Positions 14,049 to 18,630 of a stretch of 18,630 nucleotides of DNA are shown piece by piece (the stretch's first letter is position 1; every line of letters starts with the position of its first letter). The stretch comes from Firmicutes bacterium UBA993. GTDB taxonomy: Bacteria > Bacillota > Dethiobacteria > DTU022. Both the position numbers and the translations under genes were made by a program. The stretch spans positions 1-18,630 of the forward strand of contig DBBD01000007.1 of the NCBI GenBank assembly GCA_002292015.1, in the 5' to 3' direction. Below the pieces are notes generated by a model. The model was not told the DNA's origin and ran no database searches. It saw only the letters and a list, made by a program, of their open reading frames with translations.

Positions 14049-15427
14049 AAAAACCATGGCAGGGTCGCTTTGAAAAAGACACGGACAAAAAGGTTTTAGA
14101 ATTTACCGCATCACTGCCTTTTGATCGACGCCTCGCCCCTTATGACCTGAAAGGCAGTATCGCCCATGCTGAGATGCTTGCTGTTCAGGGTATAATCACT
14201 GCAGCGGAGGCAGCGGCTATCGTCGGCGGGCTACAGGAAATAGCCGTGGAAATAGCTGGCGGCTCTTTTCCCGATGATCTTGCCTTTGAAGATATACACA
14301 TGAATATTGAAAAACGGCTGATCGAAAAAATTGGTCCGGTGGGTGGAAAGCTGCATACCGGACGCAGCCGCAATGACCAGGTTGCTCTTGACATGCACCT
14401 TTACCTGCGTGAGGAGCTAACCGTTATTGATCAGCTGATCAAAAACCTGCAGCAAACGATTATCGACCTGAGCAGGGAAAACTTAGACCTGATCATCCCC
14501 GGTTACACCCATCTACAGCGAGCGCAGCCGCTGTTGTTTGCGCATCATCTGCTTGCCTATTTCTGGATGTTTCACCGTGATCGCGAAAGGATAAAGGGGG
14601 TAGCCAGAGGCACAGATTTGATGCCGCTGGGAGCCGGCGCCTTAGCAGGTACCGGTTTTCCGATCAGTCGCGAATTGGTTGCCGAAAAACTTAGCTTCGG
14701 GTCCCTTTATGAGAACAGCGTTGATGCTGTCAGCGACCGCGATTACCTGATCGATTTTTTATCTTTCGCGGCAATTCTGATTATGCATCTGAGCAGATTT
14801 TGCGAAGAATTGATCCTTTGGAGCAGCGCCGAATTTGGTTTTATTGAGCTCGATGATGCTTACACTACCGGAAGCAGCATGATGCCGCACAAGAAAAATC
14901 CTGATGTTGCCGAACTGATCAGGGGTAAAACAGGCAGGATTTACGGAACTTTGCTCGCGATATTAACCATGATGAAAGGTTTGCCTCTGGCTTACAACAA
15001 GGATATGCAGGAAGATAAGGAAGGTCTTTTTGATGTTATTGATCAGCTGAAAGCAATCCTGCCCCTCTTTGCGGGAATGCTGCGGACCATGACCGTCGAC
15101 AGGGAGCGCCTGGCAAAAGCTGTTGATGACGATTACTTATGTGCTACAGATCTTGCTGATTACCTGGCCTCGAAAGGAGTCGCCTTCAGGGATGCCCACC
15201 ATATTGTGGGGGAAATGATTGCGTATGCAGCCCGCCGGCATAAGCGCCTTAAGAATTTGAAGAAGGAAGAACGAGAGAGCTTTCATTCTTCACTGGCCGA
15301 AAATATTGAACAACTATTTGATCCGGTTCGGGTGGTTGAAGCAAGGTGCAGTCGGGGCGGGTCAGCTAAAGCAGCGGTGAAAATGCAGATCGAAAAGGCC
15401 CTTGAGTTTATAAACCTTAAAATATAA
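14045..15427 (+). CDS. argH: Argininosuccinate lyase, probable CTG start overlapping the argG stop
   Basis: This enzyme cleaves argininosuccinate to arginine and fumarate, the last step of the pathway. Signature stretches are TGRSRNDQVA (about 105), THLQRAQP (about 155) and GSSMMPHKKNPD (about 276-287), the fumarase/aspartase-superfamily signature. The first ATG in frame (14174) would delete 43 residues that clearly belong to the family, including PWQGRFEKDTD and the FDRRLAPYDLKGSIAHAE segment. Upstream in frame, as far as the stop at 14021-14023, there is no ATG, GTG or TTG. CTG at 14045 gives a normal 460 aa, lies in an aCTGA overlap with the argG stop, and has AGGGAGG (14028-14034) 10 nt upstream. 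The gene is sure; the start codon is inferred. Its last 11 bp overlap the convergent exonuclease gene. Confidence 0.95.
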   Translation: MKKPWQGRFEKDTDKKVLEFTASLPFDRRLAPYDLKGSIAHAEMLAVQGIITAAEAAAIVGGLQEIAVEIAGGSFPDDLAFEDIHMNIEKRLIEKIGPVGGKLHTGRSRNDQVALDMHLYLREELTVIDQLIKNLQQTIIDLSRENLDLIIPGYTHLQRAQPLLFAHHLLAYFWMFHRDRERIKGVARGTDLMPLGAGALAGTGFPISRELVAEKLSFGSLYENSVDAVSDRDYLIDFLSFAAILIMHLSRFCEELILWSSAEFGFIELDDAYTTGSSMMPHKKNPDVAELIRGKTGRIYGTLLAILTMMKGLPLAYNKDMQEDKEGLFDVIDQLKAILPLFAGMLRTMTVDRERLAKAVDDDYLCATDLADYLASKGVAFRDAHHIVGEMIAYAARRHKRLKNLKKEERESFHSSLAENIEQLFDPVRVVEARCSRGGSAKAAVKMQIEKALEFINLKI

Positions 15428-16241
15428 GCGGATAACCTTTGGTTAGATCGGAGTCGCTGAAAAGGGCGGCCAGCTGGTGGAGGTTGGTGACACCCCGATT
15501 CACTAAATTGGGTAAAAGCTTTAGGTAAAGGTCGGCTGCAATGCGGGCATCACCAAGAGCGTTATGCCTGGCACGTAGGTCCAGTTTAAAAATTGTGGAA
15601 AGATGTTCTAAAGAATAATCGCCGATCGAAAAGTGCAGGGCGGAAGTGAGCAAAACGGTATCGATCACCGGATTTACAAGGCGTCTGCCGATAGCCTCGC
15701 CGATCTTGATGTTGATGAAAGCCAGGTCAAATGGTGCATTGTGGGCGATGAGGATCCGCGGTCCACAAAACCTTAAGAAGTCAAGCAACACCGGAATAAT
15801 TTGCGGCTCATCTTTTACCATGCTATCTTCGATACCGGTAATACGTCTGGCTACCGGTGGTATCGGACGCCGCGGGTTGACGAGTTGATAAAATGTTTTA
15901 TCTGTGGAAATTTTAGCGCAATCGATCGTCACTGCACCGATTGCCATGATTTCGTCATAATGGTAGGGTTGGAGACCGGTTGTTTCAGTGTCAAAAACTA
16001 CATAAGATGCTTTTGTAAGGTTTTGCTCCCAGTCTATAGCCGATTTTATAGCTGTTATTTCTGCTGAAAGATTTTCAAAAAGCGTGGGATCAATATCGAT
16101 CGGTTCCGGCTGTTTTGATCCATTTATCAGGCGGTTAAAAAATCTATCTTTTTGGCCTGCCCGGGTGGTAAATTCGTTTTTCTTGGCTTTACGGTTCAAA
16201 AGGTTGTAATCAGGCTCATAATGAATGATTTTGTTTTTCAA
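15417..16241 (-). CDS. DEDDh-family 3'-5' exonuclease (DnaQ / PolIII epsilon-like)
   Basis: This is a metal-dependent 3'-5' exonuclease-type protein of 274 aa. All DEDDh residues are visible: FDTETTG (Asp about 84, Glu about 86), HNAPFDLAF (Asp about 172) and HNALGDARI (His about 226, Asp about 231). About 75 charged residues precede the core and have no recognised domain. TTG 16241 is chosen because GAGGAG lies 6 nt upstream; an ATG at 16277 is in frame but sits inside the upstream gene without a ribosome binding site. It follows the cNMP/CBS/DUF294 gene by 19 bp and is probably co-transcribed with it. The substrate is unknown; a role as replicative epsilon subunit is unlikely given this context. 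Confidence 0.9.
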   Translation of the reverse strand: MKNKIIHYEPDYNLLNRKAKKNEFTTRAGQKDRFFNRLINGSKQPEPIDIDPTLFENLSAEITAIKSAIDWEQNLTKASYVVFDTETTGLQPYHYDEIMAIGAVTIDCAKISTDKTFYQLVNPRRPIPPVARRITGIEDSMVKDEPQIIPVLLDFLRFCGPRILIAHNAPFDLAFINIKIGEAIGRRLVNPVIDTVLLTSALHFSIGDYSLEHLSTIFKLDLRARHNALGDARIAADLYLKLLPNLVNRGVTNLHQLAALFSDSDLTKGYPLIF

Positions 16242-16260
16242 CTGTCGCTCCTCTATTATT

Positions 16261-18195
16261 TCAGGCTTTATGGACATGAAAAGAATGTTCGGTCAGCGAC
16301 TGCAGCCGGTTTACTACCAGCATCGCTTCCTTAAGCAGGATCCGTTCTTTCCTGTTTAGCCGGCCAAGAGTGACAATGCTATCAGGTTTGTGCCCTTCCC
16401 TCATACGGTCTAAGGTATTGCGGATTCTAAACATCAGCAAAGACTCAAGTGCCGCCTCGATAAATTCGGCATCGTCTGCTTTAAAAATTTTATTAGCTTT
16501 TAAGCGGTGGATCCGATCGAAGCTGTTTGTCTCCCGGATTCCTTCGCGCAGGGCAAAAAGACGGATACAGTCAACCAAGTGCACCATCACTTCGGCTTTT
16601 AAATTTACCTTTCTTTTTTTTATGTCGGCTCTGCGAGTTATGAGGTTGCCAAAAATATTTAAGGGCACCCTGTGCTTCAGATCGTCTTCAGCCATAAAGA
16701 GGAGGGCATGTTTTGCCTCGCTAAAAAGCTCTGTGCTATGGTGTTTCAGCTGTTCATATAAATATGTTTCTCCGTACAGGTAGCGATAGTCAAGGAAAAT
16801 AGTCATGTTGCGAATATTCTTAGGATCAAGATTAGCTGTCCACCTGTTCAACATTAGTTTCCACTCGGTTAAAGACTGACACCACTGGGGATTATCAGAC
16901 ATAACAAGGCCGCTGCAGCGACTAAAGCCGCACTTTTCCAGGCCGACTACTATTTTTTTGCCGAGCTTCAGAAAGTATTCAGCATTACTTTCCTGTTTAC
17001 CGTCGTTTAGATCGCTATAAATAATGCCGTGATCCTGATCGCTTCGCGCATACTGTTCTTTACGACCGGCGCTGCCCATTGTGATAAAACAGAATTCCGC
17101 CGGAGGTTCGCCCCAACCCTCATCGTTCATTTCTGCCTCGGCAATCTGGATGACACGCCTTGTTATTCGATCGTACAGTTCAGAGAGAAGGGCACAGATT
17201 TCCGAGGCAAAAGCTCGCTCAGTGAGCAGGGCTTGCTGAAACTGGTCTATTTCCCTGATTAACCTTGCTAATCCATCGAAGCTGTCTTGATCTTCTATTT
17301 GCCTGATAATTGAGAGTGCTCCACTGTTACGATTGCGTATTAAATCTTTTACCGTAATTATTCCGTGCAACGCATCATTATGGTCAGTAATAACAACATG
17401 TTGAATGTTATATTTGGTCATCATCAGCAAGGCTTGGTAACTAAAATCATCAGGCTTAACCGTGATCAGGACGCTTGACATGATCTCGTGAGCCCTCTGA
17501 TTCAGGTCCGGTTTTTCACTGGAAAGAACTCTATAAACCAGGTCTTTTTCAGTGATTATGCCTACGGGCTTCCGGTCATCAGCCATTACCACGATGGAGC
17601 TAATTTTGTTTTTATGCATCTTCTTGGCAACGTCGCTTATTTTATCCATCGGTTGGCAGGTAACTACGTGGCGCTGGGCAATATCCGATACCCGTCGGCG
17701 TAAACTTTGTCCTTGAAAAAATTGTTCTTCGTACCTACTGTCGGCGAAGGTTAAATAAAGTTCTTTTAATCGTGCTGCCAATATCTTGGTAAAAAAATCT
17801 GCAAACTGGCTGTTACTGGCCAGGGCCTGCTGAAAACTTCGCTGACTGATCAGCATACAGGTTAAATCTTCGGTGGCAATCATTGAGACAGGGTAAACGT
17901 CATCGGAGAGCAACACAGTGACGCCGAAGAAATCCCCTTTGCCCCTGATCGTGGTTACAGACTCTTCGCTGCCCAGCCTGGCCAGCGCGTTAGCCTCGCC
18001 GGCCAGAATGAAAAATAGGGTCTGTTTTGATGGTTCTCCTTCACGAAAAATGAAGCTGTTCTTGACATAGTGCGTCACCACGGATTCTTCAATGATGGCC
18101 ATTATTGCTCGATCATCCAAAAAAGAAAACGGCGTGGTCGTCTTTAAAATATTATGCAGATCATTATCGCTGTAACCTTGATCAGGAGCGCTCAC
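16261..18195 (-). CDS. cNMP-like / dual CBS / DUF294 putative nucleotidyltransferase signalling protein
   Basis: The domain order in 644 aa is a cyclic-nucleotide-binding-like beta barrel (about 18-150), two CBS motifs (about 167-228 and 235-292), a DUF294 nucleotidyltransferase-like domain (about 325-445) and a DUF294 C-terminal helical domain (about 480-640). The nucleotidyltransferase motif MGSAGRKEQ followed by SDQDHGI (Asp386, Asp388) looks intact and is GlnD-like. The cNMP pocket looks degenerate: the Gly-Glu of the phosphate-binding cassette reads FFGVTVLL, and the usual Arg-Ser/Thr-Ala reads YPVSM, so cyclic nucleotide binding is doubtful. CBS motifs usually sense adenine nucleotides. 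The start is GTG 18195 with GGAG upstream. From memory, this protein and the exonuclease often neighbour ActP-type symporter genes, suggesting transport or carbon control; its substrate is unknown. Confidence 0.9.
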   Translation of the reverse strand: MSAPDQGYSDNDLHNILKTTTPFSFLDDRAIMAIIEESVVTHYVKNSFIFREGEPSKQTLFFILAGEANALARLGSEESVTTIRGKGDFFGVTVLLSDDVYPVSMIATEDLTCMLISQRSFQQALASNSQFADFFTKILAARLKELYLTFADSRYEEQFFQGQSLRRRVSDIAQRHVVTCQPMDKISDVAKKMHKNKISSIVVMADDRKPVGIITEKDLVYRVLSSEKPDLNQRAHEIMSSVLITVKPDDFSYQALLMMTKYNIQHVVITDHNDALHGIITVKDLIRNRNSGALSIIRQIEDQDSFDGLARLIREIDQFQQALLTERAFASEICALLSELYDRITRRVIQIAEAEMNDEGWGEPPAEFCFITMGSAGRKEQYARSDQDHGIIYSDLNDGKQESNAEYFLKLGKKIVVGLEKCGFSRCSGLVMSDNPQWCQSLTEWKLMLNRWTANLDPKNIRNMTIFLDYRYLYGETYLYEQLKHHSTELFSEAKHALLFMAEDDLKHRVPLNIFGNLITRRADIKKRKVNLKAEVMVHLVDCIRLFALREGIRETNSFDRIHRLKANKIFKADDAEFIEAALESLLMFRIRNTLDRMREGHKPDSIVTLGRLNRKERILLKEAMLVVNRLQSLTEHSFHVHKA

Positions 18196-18233
18196 GTTTA
18201 TTTCTCCGTTTCTGGTTGATTCCTATATTTCGA

Positions 18234-18262
18234 ATTATAAATGCAAAGGCTTCCTGAGGCAA
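18234..18262 (-). promoter_or_regulatory. Sigma-A-type promoter of the cNMP/CBS/DUF294-exonuclease unit
   Basis: On the minus strand a perfect TATAAT (18239 down to 18234) lies 17 bp from a -35 TTGCCT (18262-18257, 4 of 6). The predicted start near 18227 leaves a leader of about 32 nt before GTG 18195. No competing promoter of similar quality is visible for this gene. Confidence 0.65.
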
Positions 18263-18481
18263 TAATAACCTGATTTAAGACATAGAGCTTTTTCTTCCGG
18301 CACAGCGGGGAATGCCTAAACAGTGCTGCATTTATTGCGTAGCACATTGCTCTAAGCTATATGATACAAGGCGTTCTTAACAGTCCACTGCAAAAAATTT
18401 GGGATATTCAACACACAGGCAGGATTATCCGGTTCAGCGTGGAATGAATATACTTAATTCAGAACAATATGTGTAAATTGT
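18263..18481. other. Divergent intergenic region with weak plus-strand promoter candidates
   Basis: This 219-bp stretch holds no credible gene. On the plus strand, TATACT (18449-18454) resembles a -10 but its -35 (TTATCC, 18 bp away) is poor; TATGAT (18360-18365) is another isolated -10-like element. An imperfect inverted repeat, GTGCT (18323-18327) and AGCAC (18341-18345), lies upstream of these and could be an operator. No -24/-12 sigma-54 promoter and no convincing riboswitch fold were recognised. Confidence 0.3.
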
Positions 18482-18556
18482 AAAGGAGGCGAAAAATTAA
18501 AATAATAAAATAAAAAAGAACAAAAATAGAATTTAATTTTAAAAGGAGGTGAAAAA
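18482..18556 (+). promoter_or_regulatory. A-rich leader with two Shine-Dalgarno sequences
   Basis: AAAGGAGGCG (18482-18491) is followed by about 50 bases that are almost entirely A and T, then by AAAGGAGGTGA (18542-18552), which serves ATG 18557. The first site has no ATG, GTG or TTG at a useful distance; ATT 18496 would open a five-codon frame ending at TAA 18511-18513. The downstream site is clearly functional; the role of the upstream one is unknown. Confidence 0.5.
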
Positions 18557-18630
18557 ATGTCAGACGCGAGCAGAAAAAGTTACAAGCTGGAAGTTTGGGT
18601 CACAGCGGTCTGCTTCATTATTGTTGCAAT
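18557..18630 (+). CDS. N-terminus of a membrane protein, truncated by the window end
   Basis: Only 24 complete codons are visible. A short polar, positively charged N-terminus (MSDASRKSYKLEVW) runs into a hydrophobic stretch (VTAVCFIIVA) that looks like a first transmembrane helix. AAAGGAGGTGA (18542-18552) is 4-5 nt from ATG 18557, a strong translation signal. I do not recognise the family from this fragment. Because the divergent cNMP/CBS/DUF294 and exonuclease pair often accompanies sodium:carboxylate symporters in other genomes, a symporter or its small partner subunit is a reasonable guess, but it is inference from context only. Confidence 0.75.
   Translation, partial: MSDASRKSYKLEVWVTAVCFIIVA

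Noticed and set aside
1..18630. Mobile elements, CRISPR arrays, tRNA/rRNA genes and long direct repeats
   Set aside because: None were seen: no transposase-like proteins, no regularly spaced repeats, and gene order is compact and operon-like throughout.

Overview
The window looks like the chromosome of an anaerobic Firmicutes/Clostridia-type bacterium. Three things support this: strong AGGAGG-type ribosome binding sites with frequent TTG/GTG starts, an arginine-type T-box leader, and a two-subunit B12-dependent methylmalonyl-CoA mutase in a compact cluster. The layout recalls the methylmalonyl-CoA (mmc) gene clusters of syntrophic propionate oxidisers such as Pelotomaculum, but the sequence alone does not fix the genus or the direction of the pathway. 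No mobile element, CRISPR array, tRNA or rRNA was found.

Region 1 (1-8006, + strand) is the methylmalonyl-CoA module. It opens with a 5'-truncated PAS/AAA+/Fis-HTH regulator whose sigma-54-contact motif and Walker B aspartate are both substituted. After a structured 116-bp gap come succinyl-CoA synthetase beta and alpha (sucC, sucD), methylmalonyl-CoA mutase large and small subunits, methylmalonyl-CoA epimerase, and the carboxyltransferase subunit of methylmalonyl-CoA decarboxylase/transcarboxylase (mmdA). Together these interconvert succinate, succinyl-CoA, (R)- and (S)-methylmalonyl-CoA and propionyl-CoA. The biotin carrier, the other decarboxylase or transcarboxylase subunits, and the mutase chaperone MeaB are not in the window.

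Region 2 (8038-15427, + strand) is an arginine operon: a sigma-A-type promoter, a T-box leader with probable specifier CGC (Arg) and an intrinsic terminator, then argC-argJ-argB-argD-argG-argH. ArgJ can recycle the acetyl group, so no separate argA or argE is required; argF and carAB are absent. argH appears to start at a CTG codon that overlaps the argG stop.

Region 3 (15417-18195, - strand) is a two-gene unit converging on argH with an 11-bp tail-to-tail overlap. It encodes a cNMP-like/CBS/DUF294 nucleotidyltransferase-type protein followed by a DEDDh 3'-5' exonuclease. A good promoter sits upstream. Divergently, a membrane protein begins at 18557 and runs off the end. From memory, this gene pair often neighbours acetate/monocarboxylate symporter genes, which makes a symporter component a reasonable but unproven guess for the truncated gene.

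Most of the window is well-understood metabolism. The points most worth checking are the degenerate AAA+ regulator with the palindrome downstream of it, the CTG start of argH, the Arg T-box, and the A-rich leader with two Shine-Dalgarno sequences at the right edge.
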